A stretch of 64,000 nucleotides of DNA from Halarcobacter sp. (GTDB taxonomy: Bacteria; Campylobacterota; Campylobacteria; Campylobacterales; Arcobacteraceae), in NCBI RefSeq assembly GCF_963676935.1, contig NZ_OY781470.1, positions 1,584,680-1,648,679 of the forward strand, in the 5' to 3' direction. Positions 43,558 to 56,605 of the stretch are shown one piece after another. A program made the position numbers and the translations under genes. The notes below the pieces were generated by a model that saw only the letters and a list, made by a program, of their open reading frames with translations, did not search any database and was not told the DNA's origin. Position 1 is the stretch's first letter. Each line of letters starts with the position of its first letter.

Positions 43558-46176
43558 ATGGTTAATATATTTTCAAAAGTTTTTGGTACATCTAATGATA
43601 GAGAAGTAAAAAAATATAGAAAGAAAGCTGAACAAATAACAGCTTTAGAAAAAAATTATGAATCACTAAGTGATGAAGAATTACAAGATGTGTTTAGTAA
43701 GTTAAAAGATGAAGTACAAAATGGCGAAAAACAATTAAATGATGTACTATTCGACTCTTTTGCTATTACTAGAGAAGCTAGTAAAAGAGTTTTAAAGATG
43801 AGACATTATGATGTTCAGTTAATTGGTGGTATGGTTCTAAATGAAGGTAGAATAGCTGAGATGAAAACAGGGGAAGGTAAAACTTTGGTTGCTACACTTC
43901 CTGTAGTATTAAATGCTATGACTGGAAAAGGTGTACATGTTGTTACAGTAAATGACTATCTTGCAAAAAGAGATGCAACAGAATTAGAACCTTTATATAA
44001 TTTTCTTGGATTTACTGTTGGAGCTATTATTGGAGAAATTAGAGATGATGGACTAAGAAGAGAACAATATGCTGCTGATATAACTTATGGAACAAACAAT
44101 GAATTTGGTTTTGATTATCTAAGAGATAATATGGGATATGATTTATCAGAAAAAGTTCAAAGAGAACATTTCTTTGTAATCGTAGATGAAGTTGACTCGA
44201 TATTAATTGATGAAGCAAGAACTCCTTTAATTATATCAGGACCAACAAACCATAAAAGCGTTAATTACGCAAAAGCAAATGAAATAGCAATGAAACTAGA
44301 AAAAGGTGAATTAATTCAACCTAAATCTGCTGATCAAAAACCTTATTCAACTGGTGATTTCACTGTAGATGAAAAAAATAGAGCTGTATTAATTACAGAA
44401 AAAGGTATTGAAAAAGCTGAACAAATGTTTGAAGTTGATAACCTTTACTCTTTAGAAAATGCAATCCTTTCTCACCATTTAGACCAAGCTTTAAAAGCAA
44501 ACTATATCTTTGAAAAAGATGTTGACTATGTTGTAAAAGATAACGAAGTAATCATTGTAGATGAGTTTACAGGAAGACTTAGTGAAGGTAGAAGATTTAG
44601 TGAAGGTTTACACCAAGCTTTAGAAGCTAAAGAGGGTGTAACTATTCAAGATGAATCTCAAACTTTAGCAGATATCACATTCCAAAACTATTTTAGAATG
44701 TATGATAAACTTGCAGGTATGACTGGTACTGCACAAACAGAAGCAACAGAATTTGCAGAGATTTATAATTTAGATGTTGTTTCTATTCCAACAAATGTAC
44801 CTGTACAAAGAATAGATAGAAATGACCTAATTTTTAAAAGTGAAAGAGAAAAATTTGAAGCTGTAAGTAAAAAAATCAAAGAATATCATGAGAAAGGTCA
44901 ACCAGTATTGGTTGGTACTGCGTCAATTGAAAAATCAGAACATTTAAACAAATTATTAACAAAATTAAAAATCCCACATACAGTTTTAAATGCAAAACAA
45001 CATGAAAAAGAGGGAAAAATCATCTCAGATGCTGGACAAAAAGGTGCAGTTACAATTGCAACAAATATGGCAGGTCGTGGTGTTGATATTAAACTTACTA
45101 AAGAAACGCTTGAACTTGGTGGTTTAGCAATTATTGGTACAGAAAGACATGAGTCAAGAAGAATTGACAACCAATTAAGAGGAAGATCAGGAAGACAAGG
45201 AGATATTGGGGAATCTCAATTTTATTTATCATTAGAAGATAACCTATTAAGAATCTTTGGTAGTGATAAGATAAAAGGTATCATGGAGAGAATTGGTATT
45301 GAAGAGGGTGAACACATTGAATCTAAAATGGTAACAAGAGCAGTAGAAAATGCTCAGAAAAAAGTAGAATCAATGCACTTTGAAAGTAGAAAACACTTAC
45401 TTGAATATGATGATGTTGCAAACCAACAAAGAAAAGTTATCTATAACTTTAGAAATGATTTATTAAATCCAGAATATGACATTATGTCAAAACTTGATGA
45501 ACACAGATATGAATATATTGTAAATTTACTTGCTGATGCTGAGATTATAGATGGTATGCCTTCAGAAGATTATAATTACGAATATATCATGGCAAAATTT
45601 AAAGAAGAACTTAATCTAGTTGTAGAGTTAGATGATATAAAAACTGATAATTACCATGATTTAGAAGAAAAACTTGTTTCAATTATTAAAGAAGTTTATG
45701 AAGAAAAAATGAGTATTGCTGCACCTGAGCAAAAAAGTGAAATTGAAAGAGTATTATATTTACAAATTCTTGACAATGCTTGGAGAGAACATTTATATGC
45801 AATGGATACATTAAAAACAGGTATTGGACTAAGAGGTTATAACCAAAAAGATCCATTAGTTGAATATAAAAAAGAATCATACAATATGTTTGTAGAACTT
45901 GTAAGCACAATAAAACTTGAAATTATAAAAGTTTTATTTACAGTTCAACTTCAAAGTAAAGAGGATGCTCAAAGAGAACAAGAAGCCTTAGAAAGAATGA
46001 AAGAAAAAATGGAAGAGGCAACTGAAAATTTAGTTACAAATTTTGAACAAGAAAGAGTAGCTCAAAGTGATAAAAAAATTGCTAGAAATGAACCTTGCCC
46101 TTGTGGTTCTGGGAAAAAATATAAACAATGTTGTGGGAAAAGTGGACCTAAAAGAGGTTTAGCAGCAGGAAACTAA
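43558..46176 (+). CDS. secA: Preprotein translocase ATPase SecA
   Basis: SecA drives post-translational export through SecYEG. The 872-residue protein has Walker [12 protein letters not shown] (about 100-110), the [23 protein letters not shown]-like motif, [16 protein letters not shown], the MTGTAQTEA segment, [12 protein letters not shown] and the [11 protein letters not shown] helicase motif. The C-terminus ends in the zinc-binding [14 protein letters not shown] that contacts SecB and ribosomes. It is followed after one base by a lipoprotein-release permease gene. Confidence 0.97.
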   Translation: MVNIFSKVFGTSNDREVKKYRKKAEQITALEKNYESLSDEELQDVFSKLKDEVQNGEKQLNDVLFDSFAITREASKRVLKMRHYDVQLIGGMVLNEGRIAEMKTGEGKTLVATLPVVLNAMTGKGVHVVTVNDYLAKRDATELEPLYNFLGFTVGAIIGEIRDDGLRREQYAADITYGTNNEFGFDYLRDNMGYDLSEKVQREHFFVIVDEVDSILIDEARTPLIISGPTNHKSVNYAKANEIAMKLEKGELIQPKSADQKPYSTGDFTVDEKNRAVLITEKGIEKAEQMFEVDNLYSLENAILSHHLDQALKANYIFEKDVDYVVKDNEVIIVDEFTGRLSEGRRFSEGLHQALEAKEGVTIQDESQTLADITFQNYFRMYDKLAGMTGTAQTEATEFAEIYNLDVVSIPTNVPVQRIDRNDLIFKSEREKFEAVSKKIKEYHEKGQPVLVGTASIEKSEHLNKLLTKLKIPHTVLNAKQHEKEGKIISDAGQKGAVTIATNMAGRGVDIKLTKETLELGGLAIIGTERHESRRIDNQLRGRSGRQGDIGESQFYLSLEDNLLRIFGSDKIKGIMERIGIEEGEHIESKMVTRAVENAQKKVESMHFESRKHLLEYDDVANQQRKVIYNFRNDLLNPEYDIMSKLDEHRYEYIVNLLADAEIIDGMPSEDYNYEYIMAKFKEELNLVVELDDIKTDNYHDLEEKLVSIIKEVYEEKMSIAAPEQKSEIERVLYLQILDNAWREHLYAMDTLKTGIGLRGYNQKDPLVEYKKESYNMFVELVSTIKLEIIKVLFTVQLQSKEDAQREQEALERMKEKMEEATENLVTNFEQERVAQSDKKIARNEPCPCGSGKKYKQCCGKSGPKRGLAAGN

Positions 46177-46177
46177 T

Positions 46178-47383
46178 TTGAATAAAAAATTAGTAAACTT
46201 TATTGTCAAAAAATACTTAAAATTTGACAAAAAAAATCCTTTTATATCAATAAGTGCCATTTTGGCATTTCTTGGTGTAGCTATTGGTGTAATGGTATTA
46301 ATTATATCAATGGCTATTATGAATGGTACTGCAAAAGAGTTTGAGAGTAAACTCTTTACAATGAATTATCCTTTATCAATCTATCCAAAGTTTCAAAAAA
46401 GTATTAATAAAAAACTACTTCAAGATTTACAAAAAGAATTTCCAAATTTGCAATTTTCAGCTTATTTAAGTTCTCAAGTTATTTTACAAAGTGGTGAGAA
46501 TATGAATGGTGGGATTATCTTTGGTGTAAATCCAGAAGATGAATCAAAAATAAATTCTATCTATAAAAAAGCAGCTGAAAATCAAAACCTAAATAAATAT
46601 GACATTATAATAGGTAAAGGTATTGAAGAAAACCTTTATGTACAACAAGGTGATAAAGTCACTTTGTATTTTACATCTTTAAATCCTACTGGTTTATCAA
46701 TGCTTCCAAAAATGAAAAGATTTACTTTTAAAAACTCTTTTGAATCTGGCTTACATGCTTATGATAAAGCATACGTTTATACCTCTATAGAAGCTTTACA
46801 AACTATATTGCGTAAAGATAAAGATAGTTTTGATGGGATACATGTTTACTCAAAAAATGCAATGAAAGATATTAAAAAACTAGATGAATATTTATTACCT
46901 TATGGTGTAGGAATTGTTGGTTGGTGGCAACAAAATGGTAACTTCTTTGCAGCTATGGAGATGGAAAAAAGAGCTTTATTTATAGTATTAATGCTTATTA
47001 TTTTAGTTGCATCTTTAAATATCATCTCTTCACTTCTAATGACTGTTATGAGTAGAAGAAAAGAGATTGCCCTACTTTTATCTATGGGTGCCACAACAAA
47101 AGAGATAAAATATATTTTCCTAAAACTTGGGACTATTATTGGATTTTCAGGGATTATAAGTGGTATTGTACTTGGTTTTACTGGGATGTGGTTATTGGAT
47201 ACTTTTAATATAATATCTTTACCTGCTGATGTTTATGGCACATCAAAACTACCTTTAGATTTATCAACAATTGATTTTATATCAATTGTTATTGGTGCTA
47301 TAGTTATTGTTTTCCTTTCATCATATTATCCTGCAAAAAAAGCAACTAATATAGATGTAATAGATGTACTAAGAAACGAATAA
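46178..47383 (+). CDS. LolC/LolE-like lipoprotein-releasing permease
   Basis: This 401-residue permease belongs to the FtsX/MacB-type membrane family. It has one N-terminal span (about 22-45, FLGVAIGVMVLIISMAIMNGTAKEFE, a LolC/E signature), a periplasmic domain and three C-terminal spans with SRRKEIALLLSMGATTKEI. It probably extracts outer-membrane lipoproteins and hands them to LolA. The TTG start lies one base after the secA stop. The cognate ATPase LolD is not adjacent. A single permease suggests a homodimer (LolF-like), as in many Campylobacterota. Confidence 0.88.
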   Translation: MNKKLVNFIVKKYLKFDKKNPFISISAILAFLGVAIGVMVLIISMAIMNGTAKEFESKLFTMNYPLSIYPKFQKSINKKLLQDLQKEFPNLQFSAYLSSQVILQSGENMNGGIIFGVNPEDESKINSIYKKAAENQNLNKYDIIIGKGIEENLYVQQGDKVTLYFTSLNPTGLSMLPKMKRFTFKNSFESGLHAYDKAYVYTSIEALQTILRKDKDSFDGIHVYSKNAMKDIKKLDEYLLPYGVGIVGWWQQNGNFFAAMEMEKRALFIVLMLIILVASLNIISSLLMTVMSRRKEIALLLSMGATTKEIKYIFLKLGTIIGFSGIISGIVLGFTGMWLLDTFNIISLPADVYGTSKLPLDLSTIDFISIVIGAIVIVFLSSYYPAKKATNIDVIDVLRNE

Positions 47384-50308
47384 CTACTTTTCTTTATCTT
47401 TATCACTTCCAATAGATTTTAATAAATCTATTGGCGTTGTAATAAGTCTTTTTATAAAATTAACTGGAGCAGTTACTCCCTCATTTATTAAATTGGTTTT
47501 GTATTCTGGTTCATCTAAAGTGCCTGATATTATAACCTCTGTATCAACTCTCTTTTCATCTCCTAAAAGTACATAGTTTACTACCGGAATATAACCTACT
47601 AATTTAGAATAATCTTTAAAAAATATAAGTTTTAATATTGCATCAACATTTGAAGTTTGGAAATCTATAGTCATATTACCATCAAAATCAATACCATTAC
47701 CTTTTGTTTCTATATGATTCATATTTAAATATTTATTTTTAAAATCATATGAAAAATCAACTCTACCCTCTATTATTCTATAACCATTTAAATTAAATCC
47801 ACCATTTGTAGCCATACCTACGACAGATGGTATTGCTAAAAAAGGATTAATTATTGCAGGTGACGTATTTATTAAAATAATTAAATTATTTAAAATAGCT
47901 AAATCAATAATTTTTGTTTCATTTAGATTTGCATATCCAATAACTTTATCATCCTTCCCACTTGCAGTTAAATTAACATTTCCATCTTTTATTAAATTTT
48001 TTCCAAGTAATGAATTTAAAAAAGAATCATTCATATTTTGAGCATCAAAATTTATATTACCATCAATATCTTTTTTGTAATAAAAAGAGGTAAGATTATA
48101 TTTTAATTCTATTTCTGTGCTATCTTTTTGGAATTTAAAATTATAAGAATTTGCTTTTGCAATATGTTCTTTATTTATTATAATATTTGAATCAACCCCT
48201 TTTATATCATATGAGATTGAATTATCAGTTTTAGAATCTTCATTAGTATTATAAATAACATCATAATCTACAACATTCATGTTAATTTTTTCATTTTCCA
48301 AATTATAATTTAAAGATATTTTTTTATCAGTTGTTTCAAGTTTTAATTGTTTATCTTTAAACTCTCCATTTACTTCTAAACTTGTGACCTTTTCCCCATT
48401 TTTTGAGATTGGAAAGTCTAAATTTAAAGCTTCACCTTTAAATTTAATGTTTGAGTCTTTAATATTTAAATTTATCCATGAAGTATCATATTTATGTTCC
48501 TGATCTAAAATAATAGTTGAGTTTTTCAATTCTATATCTATATCAGGATATGAAGTTGAAGAGTTGACCTCATTATCTGATAAAACTAAATCAATATTAT
48601 TTAATTTGATTAATGGAGACTTATTCTTTTTCAATATAATATTAATATCACTATCTGCAGTTTTAATAAAAGTAGAACCATTTTTTATTACACCAGTTGC
48701 ATTTAAATCTTTTATTAGTTGTGCATTTTTTTTGAAAGGAAAATCTAAATTTTTTGCATCAATATCAAAATTTATATTATTTTCATCAATAATATTTATT
48801 TTTAATTTACCCTCTTTTACTTTTATATTTTTTAATAAATCAGAATATAAGTAAACTTTTTGTAATTCTGGTATATTTATCTCCACATTATCTTCATTAA
48901 TAAGTAATTGAGTATTTAGTTTAGCAATATTTAAAATTGTCTTTTCATTAAAATCAATATTTATGTCAGTATCAAAATCTTTTAAAGAAATTATATTATC
49001 ATTATCTTTTTTTATTTCAAAACTATTAATATTTGTCTTTCCTGTTGCCGTTTTATTTTTTGTGTCAATAGTTAAATTTAAATTTGCATCTAATATATCT
49101 TTATGTTTTACATGAGCTTTGTTAATTGTCACAATAGTATCTTTTAAAGTTACATCCGCTTTATTTGCATAAAATTCAAATGAACCTAATCTAAAAATTG
49201 CATTTTGTGCTTTAAACTCACCAAAGGCATGCATTTTTCTTGAAGCTAAATAAGGTATTTCCAATAATAATTTTGAGCTTAATTCACCACTAAATTGTTT
49301 AACAGGTAAGGAGATTTTATAAGCATTTAGTATCTCTAAAATATCTTTATTTAGTATTGAATCAGATTTCAAATCAACATGTACAACACCTTTTTTCAAA
49401 CTTGTCAAATCTGTAATATATACCCTACTTCCATATAATTTACTTTTATCATACATAGGTTTTTCTAAATCAAATGAAAGAGTATTATTTTCATAATTAA
49501 CTACTAATTTAGGAGTATTCACAGTCTTTGCATTTTTGTGAAACCTAATTTTTGCATTATCAATTACAGCTTGTCCTTTTATAGAATCAATTATAGGTTT
49601 TTTATTTTTTAAATCAATTTTACCAAGTAAATAGTTTAATTTGATTTTTCCCTCAACATTATCATACATCCAAGCTTCAGCAACTTTATCAAGTCTAAAA
49701 AAGTCTTTTAAAAAAATCAAAGAATCAATTTGTTTCTCAGCACTTAAATAAAAATCAAATATATCATTTGATAATTTTGTATTAATATCTCCCTCAACAT
49801 ATTTATAAATATATTTTCCAAAAAAACTTGCTACATTTTTTTCCAAATCAATTTTAATATTCCCAAATAAAGTTAAGGTATTATCCTTAAAATAGATAGA
49901 ATTAATATTTAAATCAATAAAATTATTATCCATTTTTATTTCAGATGAGATGTTAACATACTTATTATCTACATATAATTGATTTTTGTCTAAAAAAACT
50001 GTTACTTTATTATCTCCAATATATAAATTTTTCACACTAATTCTTTCAAATATATTCAATACATAATTAAGATTTGAAATTAAATTTAAAGTATCTTTAA
50101 ATGAGCTTCTATCACTGTTTTTTTGTAAATTTATTTTTACATTTTGAGTCTCTAAAATGAGTTTTTTATCCAATTTTAAATAGAATTTCGAAACTGAAAA
50201 GTTTCCTAATGTAAATGAATCAATTTTAATACCAGAAAAGAGTGAAAATCCTAATAGAATGAAAAAAATTAAAAAAAATAAACTTATAACTTTAACAGTT
50301 TTTAACAT
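47384..50308 (-). CDS. AsmA/YhdP-like large envelope protein
   Basis: The 974-residue protein has one N-terminal membrane anchor (about 5-28) followed by a long periplasmic, strand-rich region of repeating DUF3971/AsmA-like type, and a C-terminal AsmA_2-like segment with INTSPAIINPFLAIPSVVGMATNGGFNLNGYRIIEGRVDFSYDF. Proteins of this architecture form bridge-like lipid channels between the two membranes. The start ATG at 50308 has AAGGA 11 bases upstream. It is convergent with the lipoprotein permease gene, meeting it end to end, and its first 50 bases overlap mltG head to head. Confidence 0.85.
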   Translation of the reverse strand: MLKTVKVISLFFLIFFILLGFSLFSGIKIDSFTLGNFSVSKFYLKLDKKLILETQNVKINLQKNSDRSSFKDTLNLISNLNYVLNIFERISVKNLYIGDNKVTVFLDKNQLYVDNKYVNISSEIKMDNNFIDLNINSIYFKDNTLTLFGNIKIDLEKNVASFFGKYIYKYVEGDINTKLSNDIFDFYLSAEKQIDSLIFLKDFFRLDKVAEAWMYDNVEGKIKLNYLLGKIDLKNKKPIIDSIKGQAVIDNAKIRFHKNAKTVNTPKLVVNYENNTLSFDLEKPMYDKSKLYGSRVYITDLTSLKKGVVHVDLKSDSILNKDILEILNAYKISLPVKQFSGELSSKLLLEIPYLASRKMHAFGEFKAQNAIFRLGSFEFYANKADVTLKDTIVTINKAHVKHKDILDANLNLTIDTKNKTATGKTNINSFEIKKDNDNIISLKDFDTDINIDFNEKTILNIAKLNTQLLINEDNVEINIPELQKVYLYSDLLKNIKVKEGKLKINIIDENNINFDIDAKNLDFPFKKNAQLIKDLNATGVIKNGSTFIKTADSDINIILKKNKSPLIKLNNIDLVLSDNEVNSSTSYPDIDIELKNSTIILDQEHKYDTSWINLNIKDSNIKFKGEALNLDFPISKNGEKVTSLEVNGEFKDKQLKLETTDKKISLNYNLENEKINMNVVDYDVIYNTNEDSKTDNSISYDIKGVDSNIIINKEHIAKANSYNFKFQKDSTEIELKYNLTSFYYKKDIDGNINFDAQNMNDSFLNSLLGKNLIKDGNVNLTASGKDDKVIGYANLNETKIIDLAILNNLIILINTSPAIINPFLAIPSVVGMATNGGFNLNGYRIIEGRVDFSYDFKNKYLNMNHIETKGNGIDFDGNMTIDFQTSNVDAILKLIFFKDYSKLVGYIPVVNYVLLGDEKRVDTEVIISGTLDEPEYKTNLINEGVTAPVNFIKRLITTPIDLLKSIGSDKDKEK

Positions 50309-51350
50309 AATCGAATTATTCCTTATTGCAACGATTGCAGTACTTTTTTATTTAAATATTCCAGTAAGTTCAACAAAAGTAATATATATCCCTAAGGGTA
50401 GTACTAATAGTATTATAACTCATTTAAATAAAAATGGTTATGAAACTAATACACTAGATAAACTTGTTGTACGAAGTTTTGGCTACCCTCAAAATGGTTG
50501 GATAGATTTAAAAACTCAATATATGACTAAAGGGGATTTTCTTTATAAAATTACAAAATCTAAAGCAGCTCTAAAAACAATCACTTTAATCCCAGGTGAA
50601 ACTTCTTATATATTTTTAGAACAATTAGCCAAAAAATTTAATTTATCATTAAAAAAACTTCAAAAAATCTATTATGAACATGCATATAAAGAAGACGGAA
50701 ACATTTTAGCAGAAACATATTCATTACCTTATGGAATGAAAGAGGATCATCTTTTGTTTTATTTATTTTCCCATACAAATAAACAATATGAAGAATTTTC
50801 AAGAAAAATATTTGGATATTATGATAAAAAGAAATGGTACTTTTATCTAACCATTGCCTCAATAATCCAAAAAGAAGCAGCAAATGAAGATGAGATGCCT
50901 TTAGTCTCTAGCGTTATATATAATAGATTAAGAAAGGGCATGGCGTTGCAAATGGATGGAACTCTAAACTATGGAAAATACTCCCATGTAAGAGTAACTG
51001 CAAGAAGAATTAAAGAGGATACCACTTCATACAATACTTATAAAAACAAAGGTTTACCAACAAGCCCTATTTGTGCTGTAAGTTTAAATGCAATAAAAGC
51101 AGCTATTTTCCCGGTAAAAAGTGATTATCTATATTTTGTAAAAGACAATAAAACAGGACTTCACAAATTTTCTAACTCATATGCTAAACATGTAAACAAT
51201 ATAAATGCAAATAGAGGTGTTAAGAAAAGTTACACTAAAGTTAAAGAAAAAGTGACAAAAATAGATAAACAAGCAAAAAAGATTATGAATACGGATGTTT
51301 CTAAGCAAAAACCTAGCTCAATTAAAGATTTATGGAATAATGTACAATAA
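50259..51350 (+). CDS. mltG: Endolytic murein transglycosylase MltG
   Basis: MltG cuts nascent glycan strands near the inner membrane and limits strand length. The protein has one N-terminal membrane helix (about 9-33), a LysM-like region (VIYIPKGSTNSIITHLNKNG), and the YceG catalytic core with IASIIQKEAANEDEMPLVSSVIYNRLRKGMALQMDGTLNYG (catalytic Glu about 207) and GLPTSPICAVSLNAIKAAIFP. The start is fixed by the membrane helix; no later start codon would keep it. The first 50 bases overlap the AsmA-like gene on the opposite strand. A basic tail extends past the usual end. Confidence 0.92.
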   Translation: MKKIKKNKLITLTVFNIIELFLIATIAVLFYLNIPVSSTKVIYIPKGSTNSIITHLNKNGYETNTLDKLVVRSFGYPQNGWIDLKTQYMTKGDFLYKITKSKAALKTITLIPGETSYIFLEQLAKKFNLSLKKLQKIYYEHAYKEDGNILAETYSLPYGMKEDHLLFYLFSHTNKQYEEFSRKIFGYYDKKKWYFYLTIASIIQKEAANEDEMPLVSSVIYNRLRKGMALQMDGTLNYGKYSHVRVTARRIKEDTTSYNTYKNKGLPTSPICAVSLNAIKAAIFPVKSDYLYFVKDNKTGLHKFSNSYAKHVNNINANRGVKKSYTKVKEKVTKIDKQAKKIMNTDVSKQKPSSIKDLWNNVQ

Positions 51351-51456
51351 TTTAATGTGAAATATTGAAACAGTAATCTTTTTGTAACTAATTATTATAA
51401 AAAATTCAATAAGCATAAACTCAAATACTGCTATTATATCACTATTCAAAATTTAA

Positions 51457-53664
<2,208 letters not shown>

Positions 53665-53681
53665 TTGATAAATAAAAATTT

Positions 53682-53716
53682 AAAAAGGTAAGGGTAACAC
53701 CTTACCTTTTTTTTTA
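53682..53716 (+). terminator. Rho-independent terminator of icd
   Basis: AAAAAGGTAAGG and CCTTACCTTTTT form a 12-base-pair stem around GTAACA, ending in a run of nine Ts. It starts 17 bases after the icd stop. Confidence 0.95.
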
Positions 53717-53794
53717 TAAAAAATATACAATTATTTTAATTTTACTAAATTTTTTTTGATATAATTAAAATATATTAAAAATAAAGGCTATATT

Positions 53795-54736
53795 TTGATT
53801 AATAAAAAAGTAGGAATTATAGGTGTAGGAAATGTGGGTTCCACACTTGCTTATACATTAGCTCACAAAGGCATATGTTCTTCTATAGTATTAAAAGATA
53901 TTAGAGAAAACATTGTTGAAGCTATGGCTTTAGATATTTCACAATCTGCAAATGCAGCAAAATCACATACAGTTGTACATCCAGCAAAATCTGGAGAAGA
54001 CTTAAAAGATTGTGATGTTGTTGTGATAACTGCTGGCATTCCAAGAAAGCCTGGAATGAGTAGAGATGATTTACTTTTAACAAATGCAAAAATTATGAAA
54101 AGTGTAATCGAAGATATAAAAAACTATGCACCAAATGCAATTGTAATTATTGTTTCAAATCCATTAGATGCTATGGTTTATACTGCAATTAAAACTTCAG
54201 GATTTAAAAAAGAGCAAATTGTTGGGATGGCAGGAATCTTAGATAGTGCAAGAATGAGTCACTTTATATTGGAGAAAGTAGGTTTTGGTGCAGGACAAAT
54301 AGAATCATCAGTTATGGGTGGACATGGTGATGATATGGTTCCCCTTCCTAAACATTCAACTGTTGCAGGAGTTGCAATAACTGAAATTTTAGAGGAAGAA
54401 GAGATAAATGAGATTGTTGAAAAAACTAAAAACGGTGGTCTACAAATAGTAAAACTTCTTGAAACAGGTTCTGCATATTATGCACCAGCTCATGCAACTT
54501 CACTTATGGTTGAAGCTATTTTAGATAACAAAAAGAAAATATACCCTTGTGCAGTGATGTTAGATGGAGAGTATGGATATGAAAACATTGTTGCTGGAGT
54601 TCCTGTGATGTTAGGAAATAAAGGTGTAGAAAAAATTATGGAACTAAAACTTGATGAAAATCAAACAAAACAATTTGCTAATTCAATAGATTCAGTAAAA
54701 TCATTAGTTGATGTTTTAGAAGAAAGGTTTTTCTAA
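53795..54736 (+). CDS. mdh: Malate dehydrogenase (lactate/malate dehydrogenase family)
   Basis: The enzyme interconverts malate and oxaloacetate with NAD. It shows the nucleotide-binding GVGNVGSTLAYTL (9-21), the Asp in VLKDIREN that favours NAD, ITAGIPRKPGMSRDDLLLTN with the substrate-binding arginines typical of malate dehydrogenase, IVSNPLDAMVY, and the catalytic His in VMGGHGDDMVPLP. The start is a TTG with AAGG 8 bases upstream. The length of 313 matches the bacterial LDH-like MDH group. Confidence 0.95.
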   Translation: MINKKVGIIGVGNVGSTLAYTLAHKGICSSIVLKDIRENIVEAMALDISQSANAAKSHTVVHPAKSGEDLKDCDVVVITAGIPRKPGMSRDDLLLTNAKIMKSVIEDIKNYAPNAIVIIVSNPLDAMVYTAIKTSGFKKEQIVGMAGILDSARMSHFILEKVGFGAGQIESSVMGGHGDDMVPLPKHSTVAGVAITEILEEEEINEIVEKTKNGGLQIVKLLETGSAYYAPAHATSLMVEAILDNKKKIYPCAVMLDGEYGYENIVAGVPVMLGNKGVEKIMELKLDENQTKQFANSIDSVKSLVDVLEERFF

Positions 54737-54821
54737 AATAACTATTTATCACTTTTAAATTATTCTCCTTAAGTTATATAGTATTAAAATAAAAATATAA
54801 AATATACTTAAGGAGATTATC

Positions 54822-55202
54822 ATGAAACTTAAAAAACATGGATTATCTATTGGAATAGAAAGAATTGAAGATAAATTTTATCTTACTTTAAAAGCCATAG
54901 GTACATTAACTCACGAAGATTATGAAACAATAATTCCTATAATTAACTCTACGCTTAATGGTGTAAAAGAACCTAAAATAAAAGCTTTAATAGACTGTAG
55001 CCAATTAGAAGGCTGGGAATTACAAGCAGCATGGGATGATTTAAAATTAGGTTTACAACATGGTAATGAATTTGAAAAAATCGCTATTTTGAAAAGTAAA
55101 GAATGGATTAAAATAGGTGCAAAAATTAGTTCTTGGTTTATGTCAGGAGAGATAAAAAGTTTTGAGGATGAAAACGAAGCTTATTCTTGGTTAAATGAAT
55201 AA
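54822..55202 (+). CDS. SpoIIAA-like (STAS-type) protein
   Basis: This 126-residue cytosolic protein matches the SpoIIAA-like family, a STAS-related fold: GTLTHEDYETIIPIINSTL, KALIDCSQLEGWELQAAWDDLKLG and IKSFEDENEAYSWL. A lipid-binding or regulatory role has been proposed for the family, and no target is visible here. The strong AAGGAG site and the shared terminator with sodB mark a single-gene unit. Confidence 0.82.
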   Translation: MKLKKHGLSIGIERIEDKFYLTLKAIGTLTHEDYETIIPIINSTLNGVKEPKIKALIDCSQLEGWELQAAWDDLKLGLQHGNEFEKIAILKSKEWIKIGAKISSWFMSGEIKSFEDENEAYSWLNE

Positions 55203-55223
55203 AAAGAGGAAAACCTCTTTTTA
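55200..55223. terminator. Bidirectional terminator between the STAS-like gene and sodB
   Basis: AAAAAGAGG and CCTCTTTTT pair around a short A-rich loop immediately after the STAS-like stop, with A and T runs on both sides. It serves both convergent genes. Confidence 0.88.
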
Positions 55224-55802
55224 TTATTTAGCTAAATTTTTAGCTACAAAATCCCAGTTTACAAGATTCCAAAAGTTTTCTAAATATTTTGGTCTTGCAT
55301 TTCTAGTATCAATATAATATGCATGTTCCCACACATCACATGTAAGTAATGGAGTTAAACCTTCAGTTATAGGAGTAGCAGCATTAGCAGTTGCTACAAT
55401 TTCTAATTTACCTGTAATATCTTTAACTAACCAAGCCCAACCTGAACCAAAATGGTTTACTGCTGTATTTGTAAAATCTTCTTTAAATTTTTCTACAGAA
55501 CCAAATGCTTCAGTTAATGCAGTTTCAACTTCTTGTGGAATTATTGAACCCCCAGGAGTTAATCCATGCCAGAAGAAATCGTGGTTAAAAACTTGTGCAG
55601 AATTATTAAATATACCACCCTCTGAATTTTTTATAATATCTTCTAAAGAAGAATCTTCATATTTTGTACCCTCAATTAATCCATTCAATTTTGTTACATA
55701 TGTTTGATGATGTTTTCCATAGTGGAATTCTAAAGTCTCTTTCGACATATATGGTTCTAAAGCATCCATCTCATAAGGTAGTTTCATTAATTCATGTTTC
55801 AT
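55224..55802 (-). CDS. sodB: Iron superoxide dismutase
   Basis: SodB converts superoxide to oxygen and hydrogen peroxide. Metal ligands are His27 ([11 protein letters not shown]), the His in [11 protein letters not shown] (about 74), and Asp and His in [12 protein letters not shown] (about 157-161). The [10 protein letters not shown] version and the 192-residue length favour the iron enzyme over manganese. It has a good AAAGGA site upstream of the ATG. Together with ovoA and the iron cluster it indicates life with regular oxygen exposure. Confidence 0.95.
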   Translation of the reverse strand: MKHELMKLPYEMDALEPYMSKETLEFHYGKHHQTYVTKLNGLIEGTKYEDSSLEDIIKNSEGGIFNNSAQVFNHDFFWHGLTPGGSIIPQEVETALTEAFGSVEKFKEDFTNTAVNHFGSGWAWLVKDITGKLEIVATANAATPITEGLTPLLTCDVWEHAYYIDTRNARPKYLENFWNLVNWDFVAKNLAK

Positions 55803-55910
55803 ATTTAATCCTTTCGTAAATTCAAATTACAAAATAATCTTACTCCTTTTTCTTTAATGAAAAATAAGAGATATATGTTAATTTTTTATTTAAGACAAAT
55901 TTTGTCCTAT

Positions 55911-56483
55911 TTAAATTTTTATCCCATATTCTTTTGATAATGAGTAAGCACTATTCCCAAATACATCTTGTTTGTACTTATCTGCTTTATTTTTTGAAAA
56001 AAATTCTATTAAGTTTTTATGTTTATATAACACTGCATAAAGAAAAGGATTTGCTTCAAGATGATCACACAAATTTATATCAATTGATCTTTTTTTAATT
56101 AAAGATTTTACAAAATCAAGTCTTCCTTTATACACACTGTAGTGCAAGGCATGAAGTTTATCTTTAAAAAAAACATTTAGACTTATTCCTTTTGTTAATA
56201 AAAGATTAAAAGCAGTAATATTTCCTGAATAAATTGCCCAAAAAAGACCATTTTTTGTACTTTTGTCTCGTTGGTTTACATCTGCACCTAATTCTATAAT
56301 ATTTTTTAATCTTTTGTTCTCTTTTGATACAATGGCTTGAAACATTGCAGACCAACCATTATTTGTTTGGTAATTTATATTTGCACCATTTAATAATAAG
56401 TATTCAAATTTTGCATCATCATCAATACTATAAATTAATAGTTTAGATAAATCTTCTTTTAGTCTAATATCATTTTTACTCAT
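55911..56483 (-). CDS. Ankyrin-repeat protein, 190 aa
   Basis: The whole protein is built of about five ankyrin-like units (NGWSAMFQAIVSKENKRLKNIIELGADVNQRDKSTKNGLFWAIYSGN and following), with no signal peptide or membrane anchor. It probably mediates protein contacts in the cytosol. It has no neighbours on the same strand that suggest a partner, and it is not obviously a close copy of the ankyrin proteins at the window end. Confidence 0.8.
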   Translation of the reverse strand: MSKNDIRLKEDLSKLLIYSIDDDAKFEYLLLNGANINYQTNNGWSAMFQAIVSKENKRLKNIIELGADVNQRDKSTKNGLFWAIYSGNITAFNLLLTKGISLNVFFKDKLHALHYSVYKGRLDFVKSLIKKRSIDINLCDHLEANPFLYAVLYKHKNLIEFFSKNKADKYKQDVFGNSAYSLSKEYGIKI

Positions 56484-56581
56484 CTTAAATCCTTAAAAAA
56501 ATAATTATAACAAAGTACTCTTAAAGATATTTGATAATTGCTATCGATATAATAATTTTGTGTATATTTTTTAATCAAAGT

Positions 56582-56605
56582 AACAGTAGAATTTAAAATT
56601 CTACT
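56582..56605 (-). terminator. Hairpin at the end of the thioredoxin-like gene
   Basis: CAGTAGAATTT and AAATTCTACTG form an 11-base-pair stem. It includes the TAG stop of the gene on the minus strand, and T-rich sequence follows on both sides. Confidence 0.7.
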
